From: Ruminococcus flavefaciens
Lineage (GTDB): Bacteria > Bacillota > Clostridia > Oscillospirales > Ruminococcaceae
DNA length: 64,000 nt
Reading direction: 5' to 3'
Assembly: GCA_023667045.1 (NCBI GenBank)
Contig: JAMPAU010000003.1
Span: 141,192 to 205,191, forward strand
Position numbers and translations under genes: made by a program
Shown: positions 8,590 to 17,285 of the stretch, in pieces
Numbering within the stretch: the stretch's first letter is position 1
Layout: every line of letters begins with the position of its first letter
Notes under the pieces: model-generated
Databases searched by the model: none
Told to the model about the DNA's origin: nothing
The model's input: only the letters and a program-made list of their open reading frames with translations

Positions 8590-10194
8590 TTAATAATTGT
8601 CGGGCAAATCGTTTTCAAGAAGGACAATTTTTTTCTTGTCGGTCTTGTATTCATTGACTTTGGCTATAGCCTCGTTTAGACCGTCCGCAACATATACTTT
8701 GTTCATGTCATATCCGGCGGACTTTATGCCGTTGTAGATAGGCATGGTCTGATTTTTTCCGACGAGTATAATATAGTCGCAAGCCTTTGTAGCTTCCTGT
8801 CCGAACTCAAAGTTTAATTCTTCCTGTTTAGCGCCTAATTCAACCATGCCGGGAGTGACAAGTATTCTGCACGCATCAAATAGACTAAGCACATTAAGTG
8901 CCGCACGGCAACCGTTAGGGTTAGAGTTGTAAGCGTCGTCAATGTAAGTGAGGTTACCGCCCTTGTCGAGAAGTTGCAGTCTGTGCGGTACAGCCGAAAT
9001 GCGTTTAACTGGGAGCAGAAGTTTTTCCATTGGTATGCCTATACCGTGACAGTATGCTATAGCTCCGAGAACGTTCTGTACATTGTGTTCGCCGAGTAAC
9101 TTCATGGTAAAGCGACAGTTTTCGCCGTTTGGAGCTGTAACTGTAAATTCCGTTCCTCTGTCAGACACTGAGATGTCAGTAGCACGGTAATTGTTATGTT
9201 CTTTGAGACCGTAAGTTACAGCGTTTTTGTAATGGGGGGCTTTTTTCATGATTAGGTCGTTGTCGCCGTTGAGGTAGATTTTACCGCCGACTGCCTGCAC
9301 GCTGTCAGCAAGTTCAAACTTTGTATTCAGGATATTGTCTATAGAGCCGAAAGTCTCTAAATGCTGTTCGCCGACGGAAGTTATAATAGCGTCATGCGGA
9401 TTGGCTATTTCGCAGAGTTCCTTTATCTCGTGGACACGTCTCGCACCCATTTCACATATGAAATACTCGTGAGTAGGCTTTAAATGCTGACGTACTGTAA
9501 TTGTAACGCCCATAGGTGTATTGAAACTCTCCGGTGTTTTTAGAGTATTGTACTGTGAACTCAACAACTCACTTAAATAAAACTTCATGCTTGTTTTGCC
9601 GTAACTTCCTGTAATGCCTATCTTGTGGAGGTCTGGCATTTCGGACAGGATTCTTTTAGCGTCATTGATGTACCAGTGCTGTATATATGTTTCAATGGGT
9701 TTGTTGATAAGATTAGAAAGAGGTACAAGAATGGGCGTAAGCCATACTACAGTATTTATAATAAAATGTGGCATATATATACCGAAAGGGATAATTTTTT
9801 CCGCTCCGAATCTGCCGTTTTTTGCAGTTAGGAACGCCCATATAAAGCATACCGCAACTATTATAAAGAAAGTAGTCATCATGCGTTTGACACGTGCCGT
9901 ATATTTGAGGGGTTTTTTGAATTTCTTTGAGGGCTTATTTAAAACGGCAAGTATTATATAGGCTATACAAAATATCGGGATAAAATAAGTCCATGCGTCA
10001 AAGGCAAACGGCAGACCGCCGAAAATCAGCATTATTACAGGAAAAATATATCTCCTGAAATTCTTTTTAATCCACCAGCAATGCTCAGGGGTTTTGTAGC
10101 CGTTCAACTGTAGCATATGGAACTCTCTTAAACTGAAAAAGACAGTTCCGACAAGTGCCACAACGGCATATATACAGAAAAATATTGTATTCAT
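8590..10194 (-). CDS. murF: MurF-like Mur ligase with N-terminal membrane segments
   Basis: 534 aa. Residues 1-165 hold about five hydrophobic segments (for example VIMLIFGGLPFAFDAWTYF is near residue 55), not found in classic MurF. The rest is a Mur ligase: ATP site ITGSYGKTSMKFYL, central domain (GARRVHEIKELCEIANPHDAIITSVG), and the C-terminal domain with DDAYNSNPNGCRAAL and TPGMVELG. MurF adds D-Ala-D-Ala to UDP-MurNAc-tripeptide; the next gene is ddl. Membrane-fused MurF-like ligases occur in Clostridia. The ATG directly follows the stop of an upstream membrane ORF (TAAATG), so translation is coupled. Confidence 0.85.
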   Translation of the reverse strand: MNTIFFCIYAVVALVGTVFFSLREFHMLQLNGYKTPEHCWWIKKNFRRYIFPVIMLIFGGLPFAFDAWTYFIPIFCIAYIILAVLNKPSKKFKKPLKYTARVKRMMTTFFIIVAVCFIWAFLTAKNGRFGAEKIIPFGIYMPHFIINTVVWLTPILVPLSNLINKPIETYIQHWYINDAKRILSEMPDLHKIGITGSYGKTSMKFYLSELLSSQYNTLKTPESFNTPMGVTITVRQHLKPTHEYFICEMGARRVHEIKELCEIANPHDAIITSVGEQHLETFGSIDNILNTKFELADSVQAVGGKIYLNGDNDLIMKKAPHYKNAVTYGLKEHNNYRATDISVSDRGTEFTVTAPNGENCRFTMKLLGEHNVQNVLGAIAYCHGIGIPMEKLLLPVKRISAVPHRLQLLDKGGNLTYIDDAYNSNPNGCRAALNVLSLFDACRILVTPGMVELGAKQEELNFEFGQEATKACDYIILVGKNQTMPIYNGIKSAGYDMNKVYVADGLNEAIAKVNEYKTDKKKIVLLENDLPDNY

Positions 10195-10504
10195 TTAAAG
10201 TCTCCTTTTGTTGTTCTGAAAGGGTATTCCGGAAAGACAGATTATAACAGGCGTGAGATAAAGTGCGAAGTTTACCACCATAAACGGTATGATGTTGGCA
10301 AACCAATATTTTTGTGAGTGCATACCGCATTTACACCACATTTCGTCGCAACTCCAGAAAAAGCTGATTCTGAATATCACGGCAACAAGAATAAAAAATA
10401 TATAACTCTCTCTTTAAATATGAAATAATGCACAAAAACGTTATAAGGGAATATATACAGAAAATTGTTACACCTGTTATAAATTCTTGTTTTTCGGGTG
10501 TCAT
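10195..10504 (-). pseudogene. Frameshifted small membrane protein gene between the hydrolase and murF
   Basis: An ATG at 10504 with GAGGAG 8 bases upstream begins MTPEKQEFITGVTIFCIYSLITFL, a hydrophobic frame that stops early after about 58 codons. A second frame, entered near the GAGAGAG run (about 10413-10421), reads SYIFFILVAVIFRISFFW through two more hydrophobic segments and stops exactly one base before the murF ATG. Joining the frames gives one membrane protein of about 100 aa filling the whole gap. The layout suggests a single gene broken by a dinucleotide slip, or a sequence error there. No family recognised. Confidence 0.6.
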
Positions 10505-10509
10505 TTTGT

Positions 10510-11283
10510 TTACTCCTCAATCTTCATGAAAGAACACATTACACGGTTGAAAGTATACTGCTGTTCAAGGAAAGAATAATGTCCGGCATTTTCGAGCTTG
10601 ACAAGTCCGGAATCCTTTATTAATTTTTCCATTTTTTCGCCGTCCGAGAGGGGAGTAGCGGTATCGTTAACGCCCCATACAAGCAAAGTCGGGCATTTTA
10701 TATTAGGAATCAACGGCTCTAAGTCTTCGTTGACGACCTTGACAAGTACCTGTCGCATAAGAGGAGAGGCGGCGGCATAGTCGGCACTTCCATATTTCAC
10801 ACGGAGCTTTTCAAGTGCTTCGGGGGCTATTTTCTGCATTATGCCTGTTGAAAGTATCTTGCGGAAAAATTTATACTTGCGTGTCCGGAAACTCTTTTTA
10901 TTCGTTTTAGGGGGAAGTATTCCGGCACTGTCAACGAGTATCACCTTGTTTACTCTGAACGGCAGGTTTGTACGGCTGTTGAGTTTTATAATGACACGAC
11001 CGCCGAAAGAGTGACCTAAGAATGTTATTTCCTTGTTGTCATAGTCTTTAAGGAAGTCAATGACGAAATCAACATAATCGTCCACACACCATGCTGACGG
11101 CGGTTCTTGGCTCTCACCAAAGCCGGGCATATCCATAGCCACAACTGTATATTTCTTTGAGAGCAGGTCGATAAGGTTGGCAAAGAGCTTTATATTACTG
11201 CCCCAGCCGTGCAGAAGTACAACCAAATCGCCAGAGCCTTTCTGTTCGTAATTTATCTTGATGTTGTTTACTGTTTTGTACAT
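10510..11283 (-). CDS. Alpha/beta hydrolase
   Basis: 257 aa. The fold is clear: oxyanion region VVLLHGWGSN, nucleophile elbow GHSFGG (Ser near residue 93), a cap region with KKSFRTRKYKFFRKIL, the acid in LLVWGVNDTATP, and catalytic His in ENAGHYSFLEQ. No signal peptide, so cytoplasmic. It heads the run hydrolase, small membrane gene, murF, ddl, Ltp protein; spacing is tight and no terminator is seen between them. The substrate is not deducible. Confidence 0.9.
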   Translation of the reverse strand: MYKTVNNIKINYEQKGSGDLVVLLHGWGSNIKLFANLIDLLSKKYTVVAMDMPGFGESQEPPSAWCVDDYVDFVIDFLKDYDNKEITFLGHSFGGRVIIKLNSRTNLPFRVNKVILVDSAGILPPKTNKKSFRTRKYKFFRKILSTGIMQKIAPEALEKLRVKYGSADYAAASPLMRQVLVKVVNEDLEPLIPNIKCPTLLVWGVNDTATPLSDGEKMEKLIKDSGLVKLENAGHYSFLEQQYTFNRVMCSFMKIEE

Positions 11284-11485
11284 TTGCTATCTCCAAAAAA
11301 GTTTATTTCAGGGCATTCAATACTTTATACGCACGAAAACCCCATAATATGCTGACAGATTAATTATATCATGCGGTGGAATTAATGTCAATTATCAAAG
11401 ATGAAGAAAATATTCTGTTTTTTACGCTGAATATGTTGGAAATTTCAGTTTTGTATTTTTCGGGCAGTTTTAATGCTGTAATCTG

Positions 11486-11532
11486 TGTGCAGGTTTTCAA
11501 CAGTATTCAACATACTTTTCAACATCTGCACA
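11486..11532. repeat. Stem (TGTGCAG/CTGCACA) enclosing three TTCAACA repeats
   Basis: TTCAACA occurs at 11496, 11506 and 11518, inside a loop closed by a 7-bp inverted repeat (11486-11492 with 11526-11532). A fourth, inverted copy (TGTTGAA) follows near 11539 and another pair lies near 11909-11930 inside the next gene. It sits just after the stop of the membrane protein gene and may be a 3' structure. No T run supports a classic terminator. Confidence 0.4.
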
Positions 11533-11548
11533 TTAAAATGTTGAATAC

Positions 11549-13012
11549 TCAGTTAAGTTCTTCAAATATAATTTTCTGTGAATCCTCGTCATAGTACATA
11601 GCTGTGACGTTTTTTGAAAAGTCAATGCTGTCATAATTGTTTTCAAAAGTAACGTCTGCACTGATAAAGACTTCCGCATAATATCCGGTGAGTTCCATAT
11701 CGTTGTGAATGCCGGAGTAATCGGGAATATATATAACAGTTCCGTCTTCAATGCCGTCGAAATATCCGGACGACAAGGCAGTTTCAAAGGCTCTGTATTT
11801 TGCGAGATTTTTACTGAAATAAGCGTCCCATGCGGAGTTGCCGAGAGAACACACAAGAGCAGTCAGCGATACGCATATACTCAGAAATATATTAACAGTC
11901 TTTTCAACATTTTGACGTTTAAGTGTTGAAAAAACTATCACAGCAAGCATAATCATGAAAAAGTAACTGTAAAAAGACGGTACGTATGAATAGGCGTTCT
12001 GAGATGCCCAGTTGGTGTATTTTGCGGTGAGACTTATAAGGACGTTTGGTATAAGCATTCCCGAAATACAGAATACCACCGCCGGAGCTGTTTTTTCCGG
12101 CTTTTTTATTTTCGGGAAAACTCTGTAAAAAGCAGTTCCGGCAAGCATGGGAGTTAGTATATTCCACAGACTGATACAGCTTTTAAAATCCTGAAACGTT
12201 ATATATTTTTTTGCAAGCATGGCAAATGCCGGAAGCGTCGGGGTCATGCCGAGCGAAAACTTCAGCAGTGCAAGTACACTCATTGGCATGTTTTGGAAAT
12301 ACAGTGCCGTGCCGTCATAGTATGACGGATGAAAGTACCTCCACGATACATAGACAGCAAAGTAAACAGACAGCATTATTCCATGCAGAAGTATGTCACG
12401 GAATATGAGTTTGATTTTGTTTTTCCGGCGGTAGTAAAAGGATATTCCGGTGAACATCAGCAGAAAAACAGTCATAGCCTCGTACATGAAACAGGCAGTG
12501 AAAAATAATAAAGCACTTGTTATTTTATGTCGGAATCTGTCGTATTTCAGATATTTTATGTGTAGGTCGAGCGAAAAGAGCATTATGCCTATCGGCAACT
12601 GGTGTGCAAAGGTATATGATACAAAAAGATTATGCTGATTCGAGATACAGGCAAATGACATAAAAAGCATACAGCATAAATAAGCGTTGTGTTTTCCGGA
12701 GTTGTTTTTTACAAGGAGATACATACCGCTTACGTTGAAAAGCACTGACACAGCCGAAAAAATCCTTACTGCTATTACCGATTTAAATAAATACGGTATC
12801 CATAAAAGAACTGTCATCGGGATATGACTGATTCTGCCGTTTACAGCGTAACTTTTTACAGTGCCGATAATATCTCCGTGAAGGACTTCCGCATATGTGA
12901 GTATATCGTCGTGGACAGTCAGCACGCTTTCTGCCGTCGTGAAAAAATACCCCATGAATACGACAATAAACGACAATATTAAAAAGGTCTTTTCAGAAAC
13001 CAAATTCTTCAT
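11549..13012 (-). CDS. Large multi-pass membrane protein, possibly GT-C glycosyltransferase-like
   Basis: 487 aa with roughly ten hydrophobic segments and an extracytoplasmic C-terminal tail. The first segment (ILSFIVVFMGYFFTTAESV) is followed by a loop with HDDILTYAEVLHGD; an acidic pair after the first membrane span is typical of GT-C lipid-linked sugar transferases, but the signature is short. No family is certain. It starts inside the end of the upstream DUF3877-like gene (20-base overlap), so the two are co-translated. A role in cell-envelope sugar transfer is only a guess. Confidence 0.75.
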   Translation of the reverse strand: MKNLVSEKTFLILSFIVVFMGYFFTTAESVLTVHDDILTYAEVLHGDIIGTVKSYAVNGRISHIPMTVLLWIPYLFKSVIAVRIFSAVSVLFNVSGMYLLVKNNSGKHNAYLCCMLFMSFACISNQHNLFVSYTFAHQLPIGIMLFSLDLHIKYLKYDRFRHKITSALLFFTACFMYEAMTVFLLMFTGISFYYRRKNKIKLIFRDILLHGIMLSVYFAVYVSWRYFHPSYYDGTALYFQNMPMSVLALLKFSLGMTPTLPAFAMLAKKYITFQDFKSCISLWNILTPMLAGTAFYRVFPKIKKPEKTAPAVVFCISGMLIPNVLISLTAKYTNWASQNAYSYVPSFYSYFFMIMLAVIVFSTLKRQNVEKTVNIFLSICVSLTALVCSLGNSAWDAYFSKNLAKYRAFETALSSGYFDGIEDGTVIYIPDYSGIHNDMELTGYYAEVFISADVTFENNYDSIDFSKNVTAMYYDEDSQKIIFEELN

Positions 13013-13529
13013 AGTCTTCCCTTATAAATCTATGATATGTCACATGAATATGCCCGTCTATTTCTTCTTCAAGGGCAATGCAATATAAATACTCGTCGGG
13101 TTTTTCGTCGGCGAAATACACAAGGTAGTCAAACTCGTCATTGTGTTTTTCCACGATAACTACATTATCCGAGTATTTTCTGAATACTGATACAACGTCA
13201 TCAAATGAAATGCCGTGACATCTTACTGTATCTACCAACTCTGTGATAAATTCAAATCCGTCAAGACCGTTTACGTATGCAGTGCCTTTTTCCGATACTG
13301 TTATACAAAAGCCGTTTTTTATCGGTCGGAATGTAATTTCTCCGAGCCTTTCACGCACCTTAACCGTAAAATCTTCAAGTGCAGATTTTACATCAACGCT
13401 GGTACTGAGCAGGTTTTTCAGCGAACTTTCGGTATAGTTTAGGCTCATAGGTCTGCCGTCAAAACCCAGTTTGATTTGTGCTTCTTTTATGTTGTCCGTT
13501 ATGTTTTTTTCAAGTCTTTTGTAATCCAT
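12993..13529 (-). CDS. DUF3877-like cytoplasmic protein
   Basis: 178 aa from ATG at 13529 with AAAGGAGG upstream. No signal or membrane span. The opening YKRLEKNITDNIKEAQIKLG and the overall layout resemble the DUF3877 family of Firmicutes, whose function is unknown; I base this on memory of the family, not a search. It overlaps the start of the downstream membrane protein gene, suggesting a shared job or at least coupled translation. Confidence 0.7.
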   Translation of the reverse strand: MDYKRLEKNITDNIKEAQIKLGFDGRPMSLNYTESSLKNLLSTSVDVKSALEDFTVKVRERLGEITFRPIKNGFCITVSEKGTAYVNGLDGFEFITELVDTVRCHGISFDDVVSVFRKYSDNVVIVEKHNDEFDYLVYFADEKPDEYLYCIALEEEIDGHIHVTYHRFIREDYEEFGF

Positions 13530-13730
13530 AAAAATTTCCTCCTTTTTACATTATATTATATCATGGTTGAGGGCATTATTCAAGATTATCTGAATTAAGA
13601 TTTTATTTTTTTACATATTAACATAAAGTTAGTTTATCTGTCTTTACAGTGCGGAAAACATTATACATTATTGCTAAAATACAGATATTAATTTTGTAAG
13701 TCTGCATTTGGATAAACTGCACAAATTATA

Positions 13731-13759
13731 TTGACTTTTTTCTGCTATTGTGATAAAAT
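13731..13759 (+). promoter_or_regulatory. Promoter of the cellulase gene
   Basis: TTGACT (13731-13736), 17-base spacer, TAAAAT (13754-13759), 63 bases before the start codon. The 290 bases upstream of the gene hold nothing else that I can recognise. Confidence 0.75.
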
Positions 13760-13822
13760 TAAGGTGGCAGAATATTATGTCCGTCGAAATAAAAATATTA
13801 TTAATACGGGAGGGTATTAAAA

Positions 13823-16084
13823 ATGTTCAAGAAATCAAAGAACATCAAGCGTATTGTAAGCATTTCCGCTGCTGCTGTATGCATGATGTCCGCACTTAAT
13901 TTTGCACCGCTCAACGACAAGATGACAGTTGATGCAGCCGATGATATTATGACAGCCTTTGAAATCACTGAAAACATGAAAATAGGCTGGAACTACGGTA
14001 ACTCACTCGACGCTACAGGCAAATCGGGTCTTGATACCGAAATATCATGGGGCAACCCTAAAGCTACTAAAGAAACTTTCAAGGCTGTTAAGGCTAAGGG
14101 ATTCAACACTGTCCGTCTCCCTACTACATGGTATAATCACATGGACGCTGACGGCAATATTGACCCCGAATGGTTCGCACGTGTACGTGAGATTATCGAC
14201 TGGTGCTATGAGGAAGATATGTACGTTATCCTCAATATCCACCATGAAGAATGGATTAACAGAGCTGATTTTGATACGGCTTATGATGAAATGTCCGCTA
14301 AGTTAAAGAAGACATGGACTCAGATAGCTACAGAGTTTAAAGACTATGACCAGCACCTTATCTTTGAGGGCATGAATGAACCTCGTGCGGCAGGTACTGA
14401 CTATGAATGGTGGCTTGCACCGTCTGCACCTAAGGAAAAACTCTTTGAGGTTGTAAACAAGCTCAATCAGGACTTTGTTGATACAGTAAGAAGCGTTGAC
14501 TCGCCTTACAAGGATACAAGACTTCTCTCTTGTCCGCCTTACTGTGCGTCTGGTAGTGACATTAATATGATGTCCGGTCTTAAACTTCCCGACGACCCAT
14601 ATGTAGCTGCATCTGTTCACGCTTATTCGCCTTACGATTTCTGTATGGGCAGTGGCGACCACAGCACATTCTCCGAAACTTACGCCGCAGACCTTGAGGG
14701 CATTCTGAAGAATATCCGCAAGCAGTTTATTGATAAAGGCACACCTGTTATTCTCGGCGAGTTCAGTGCCTCAAACTACAACAACACAGAGGCACGTTGC
14801 GAATGGGCTACAGCATATATCTCACTCGCTAAGAGCTATGGTTTCCCGTGCGTACTCTGGGATAACGACGCAAGAGGCAACTCCGACCAGTCAGAAGCTC
14901 ACGACTACCTCGACAGAGACACTAACACATGGTATGAAGATTCCGGTCAGGTTGTTGATGCAATGATGGCTGTACTCGCTGATGATTCTATCGTATGGGG
15001 TGCTAAGGACTTCACAACCTCAAAACAGTACACTCACAAAGACCTTTCCACAGGTAAGGAAATTGCCAATACCGCCGGTGCTTATGACAGCGGTGTAGAG
15101 GGCAAGGAAGGCTCTCCGGCACAAATTATTAAGTTCTCTGAATTTAAGGACAAGGAAATAGCCGTACAGTATACTGGCGGTGACCCCGAACTCGCTTTCA
15201 TGGACGAATCATGGGGCGGTTGGACTACTGTTAAACCTTACTACATTGACGAAAAGAACGGCATAGCTTACTTCTCATCAGACGATATTAAAAAAGCTTG
15301 GGAGAGCAATAACGGCGACGTTTCATCTCTCAACAGCGTTATCATAAGAGCTAACGGTCAGACAACTGTTAAAAAGGCTGTTATCATAGATAAGGGCGTA
15401 CTCGTTGAAACTCAAAAGCCTAATCAGTCAACTACTACAACTACCACACAGACTACTACTTCCGGAAACGGCAGTACTACAACTACTACCACTACTACAG
15501 CAGTACCGGACGATTTCAAGTTTGAGACTATCAGCAAGACTGTTGCATTCAACGGCGAAAAGTCTGTTAAGTTCACAATCAGTGGTATAGCAGGTGCATC
15601 TGTCGGCGGTGGCGTAGGATACGGCAATGATGAAAAAGACTGGAAAAATATTGAATGGAAAGGAAATATAGGCAAGGACGGCAAACTTGAAGTAGAAATT
15701 GATACTTCTGAAATTCCGGCTGATTTCAAGGAACTTTCAGTACAGATTTGGTGGTCTAATGTATGGAATGCCGAAACTGAAACTTCAAAGGACGTTCCGG
15801 CTGAATTTTCCGTATCTGGAAATACTGATACTTCCGGCAGTGATGATATAGTTTACGGCGACACAAATGAAGACGGCAAGGTATCTCTTGCTGACGCTGT
15901 ACTTATCATGCAGGCACTTTCAAATCCGAATGAATATAAACTTTCTGAAAAGGCTCAGAAAGCAGGTGACGTTTTCAATAACGGCGACGGCATAACTCCA
16001 AGAGATGCTCTCGTTATTCAGATGATAGACCTTAAAATAATTGGAGAAGAAGAATTACCGGTTGCAGTACTTCCGGAAATCTAA
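13823..16084 (+). CDS. Secreted GH5 cellulase with accessory modules and C-terminal dockerin
   Basis: 753 aa. A signal peptide (residues 1-38, ending near VDAAD) leads into a GH5 catalytic domain: GWNYGNSLDA (55-64), NTVRLPTTW (95-103), H139/H140, acid/base E186 in FEGMNEP and nucleophile E313 in ILGEFSA. Residues about 395-530 form a beta-rich module of carbohydrate-binding type, then a Thr-rich linker (about 535-565), a second module with WWSNVWN, and a dockerin (about 680-735) with the calcium loop GDTNEDGKVSLADA and a less regular second loop (FNNGDGITPRDA). The enzyme would cut beta-1,4-glucans and attach to a cell-surface scaffoldin. GGGAGGG-type ribosome site upstream; single-gene transcript with its own promoter and terminator. 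Confidence 0.95.
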   Translation: MFKKSKNIKRIVSISAAAVCMMSALNFAPLNDKMTVDAADDIMTAFEITENMKIGWNYGNSLDATGKSGLDTEISWGNPKATKETFKAVKAKGFNTVRLPTTWYNHMDADGNIDPEWFARVREIIDWCYEEDMYVILNIHHEEWINRADFDTAYDEMSAKLKKTWTQIATEFKDYDQHLIFEGMNEPRAAGTDYEWWLAPSAPKEKLFEVVNKLNQDFVDTVRSVDSPYKDTRLLSCPPYCASGSDINMMSGLKLPDDPYVAASVHAYSPYDFCMGSGDHSTFSETYAADLEGILKNIRKQFIDKGTPVILGEFSASNYNNTEARCEWATAYISLAKSYGFPCVLWDNDARGNSDQSEAHDYLDRDTNTWYEDSGQVVDAMMAVLADDSIVWGAKDFTTSKQYTHKDLSTGKEIANTAGAYDSGVEGKEGSPAQIIKFSEFKDKEIAVQYTGGDPELAFMDESWGGWTTVKPYYIDEKNGIAYFSSDDIKKAWESNNGDVSSLNSVIIRANGQTTVKKAVIIDKGVLVETQKPNQSTTTTTTQTTTSGNGSTTTTTTTTAVPDDFKFETISKTVAFNGEKSVKFTISGIAGASVGGGVGYGNDEKDWKNIEWKGNIGKDGKLEVEIDTSEIPADFKELSVQIWWSNVWNAETETSKDVPAEFSVSGNTDTSGSDDIVYGDTNEDGKVSLADAVLIMQALSNPNEYKLSEKAQKAGDVFNNGDGITPRDALVIQMIDLKIIGEEELPVAVLPEI

Positions 16085-16098
16085 TCACATAAAAAACT

Positions 16099-16124
16099 CC
16101 CCGTCAGCAATGACGGGGTTATTT
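16099..16124. terminator. Terminator between the cellulase and corA (converging genes)
   Basis: CCCCGTCA-GCAA-TGACGGGG, a perfect 8-bp stem with tetraloop, flanked by A-rich and T-rich tracts on both sides, so it can serve both strands. Confidence 0.9.
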
Positions 16125-17051
16125 TTATTTTTTTTTCCATTTTATAAGGATTATCGCTGTTATTCCGGTAAGCACGGCAGTAAGTACGATTGAAAACCAC
16201 GTATAAGGCATTGGCAGGTCAACGGTATTTATCCCATAGAAAGCAAATATAATATTAGGTATTTCAAGAATAACAGTAAGGATAGTCAAACGCCACATTA
16301 CTATATTCTGATTATTGGAGATAACCGCTGAAAAGCCGTCCATCATGCTTGAAAGAATAGCTGTATATATGCTTGACATTTCAATAGCCTGTTTCATTTC
16401 AATGAGTAAATCTTCAAGCAAATCCTGGTCTTCGTCGTAAAGCTTTATCACTCTGCCCCTGAAAATCTTTTCAATGGTAGCCTCGTTGGCTTTCAGTGAC
16501 GTGGAAAAGTATACAAGCGACTTTTCGAGGGCAAGCAACTGCATGAGTAATTCATTTTTCATAGCATCGTGTAACTGCTGTTCAGCAGACGACGAAATCT
16601 TGTCTATCTGTTTCAGATAAATGAGAAACAATGCGGCTACTCTTAGCAGTAACTGCAATACAAATCTTGTCTTGAATGCCGGACGGAGATTTTTTATACT
16701 TCCTCCGACAGCTTCCTTTAAAACTTGAGTTTCCTGCATGGATATGGTAAAGACGTTTTTTTCAGTAATTATTATACCGAGAGGCTGAGTATAAAAAAGG
16801 CGTGTTTCCTCGCTGTCCACAGAAGATACCGGAGTATCGATGATAACAAGCGTCTGATTGTCCTCGCATTCTATACGAGAGGATTCTTCCTCATCAATTG
16901 AAGACTTCACAAATCCGCTGTCAAGACCGTAAACTCCGATAAGTTCTTCAACTTCCTGCGGAGTGGGGTTTATCACAGAAACCCAGCAACCGTCTGTACG
17001 TTCACCGCATGGGCTGAGTATGCCGTTTTCCGAAGTGTAGAAGTTTATCAT
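16125..17051 (-). CDS. corA: CorA-family divalent-cation transporter with a GIN motif
   Basis: 308 aa: a cytoplasmic N-terminal domain (CWVSVINPTPQEVEEL), a long helical stalk, and two C-terminal membrane spans (about 255-275 and 284-303). The CorA signature GMN between the spans reads GIN here (residues 273-275, in FYGINTVDLP), a conservative change seen in some homologues. It should carry Mg2+ or related ions. There is no good ribosome site at the ATG; instead a 150-base leader with a tiny ORF and alternative hairpins lies upstream, which points to post-transcriptional control. Confidence 0.88.
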   Translation of the reverse strand: MINFYTSENGILSPCGERTDGCWVSVINPTPQEVEELIGVYGLDSGFVKSSIDEEESSRIECEDNQTLVIIDTPVSSVDSEETRLFYTQPLGIIITEKNVFTISMQETQVLKEAVGGSIKNLRPAFKTRFVLQLLLRVAALFLIYLKQIDKISSSAEQQLHDAMKNELLMQLLALEKSLVYFSTSLKANEATIEKIFRGRVIKLYDEDQDLLEDLLIEMKQAIEMSSIYTAILSSMMDGFSAVISNNQNIVMWRLTILTVILEIPNIIFAFYGINTVDLPMPYTWFSIVLTAVLTGITAIILIKWKKK

Positions 17052-17059
17052 ATTAAATT

Positions 17060-17200
17060 TTTTGTCTGAAAAATTCAGGCAAATGCTCCTTTCGCCGAAT
17101 TTACATGGGCAGGAGCATGGAGAGCATGAACTTCTGCCCGTATATCAATTTAAATTCCCATAAGGGTCAGAGTTCATAACACACCTCCGTAATTTTTATA
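17060..17200 (-). promoter_or_regulatory. Structured 5' leader of corA with alternative pairings
   Basis: After the promoter the leader has a 10-codon ORF (17145-17177), a hairpin GGGCAG/CTGCCC (17107-17139) and a later hairpin TTGCCTGAA/TTCAGACAA (about 17062-17082) just before corA. ATGCTCC inside the first hairpin (17112-17118) can instead pair with GGAGCAT (17083-17089), making mutually exclusive structures. This is the architecture of a translation-sensing attenuator. It does not look like the long M-box Mg2+ riboswitch. Confidence 0.6.
17145..17177 (-). CDS. Putative leader peptide upstream of corA (MNSDPYGNLN)
   Basis: Ten codons from an ATG at 17177, with a perfect GGAGGTG ribosome site 7 bases upstream, far stronger than that of corA itself. 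The peptide contains an Asp-Pro pair. In enterobacterial MgtL, acidic/proline-rich leader peptides make ribosomes sensitive to low Mg2+; by analogy this ORF could report Mg2+ to corA. The analogy is inference; the ORF and its ribosome site are plain in the sequence. Confidence 0.6.
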   Translation of the reverse strand: MNSDPYGNLN

Positions 17201-17205
17201 CTATA

Positions 17206-17234
17206 ATTATAGCATATATTTTTTACTTTGACAA
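17206..17234 (-). promoter_or_regulatory. Promoter of the corA leader transcript
   Basis: Minus-strand TTGTCA (17229-17234), 17-base spacer, TATAAT (17206-17211), about 30 bases before the leader ORF. Confidence 0.7.
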
Positions 17235-17250
17235 GCATTTTTAAAGCATA

Positions 17251-17280
17251 AAAAAGAACCGTCCGGAGACAGTTCTTTTT
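17251..17280 (-). terminator. Terminator of the zinc-ribbon membrane protein gene
   Basis: On the minus strand GAACTGTC-TCCG-GACGGTTC (8 bp with one G-U) followed by six T, 6 bases after the gene end. Confidence 0.85.
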
Positions 17281-17285
17281 ATAGT

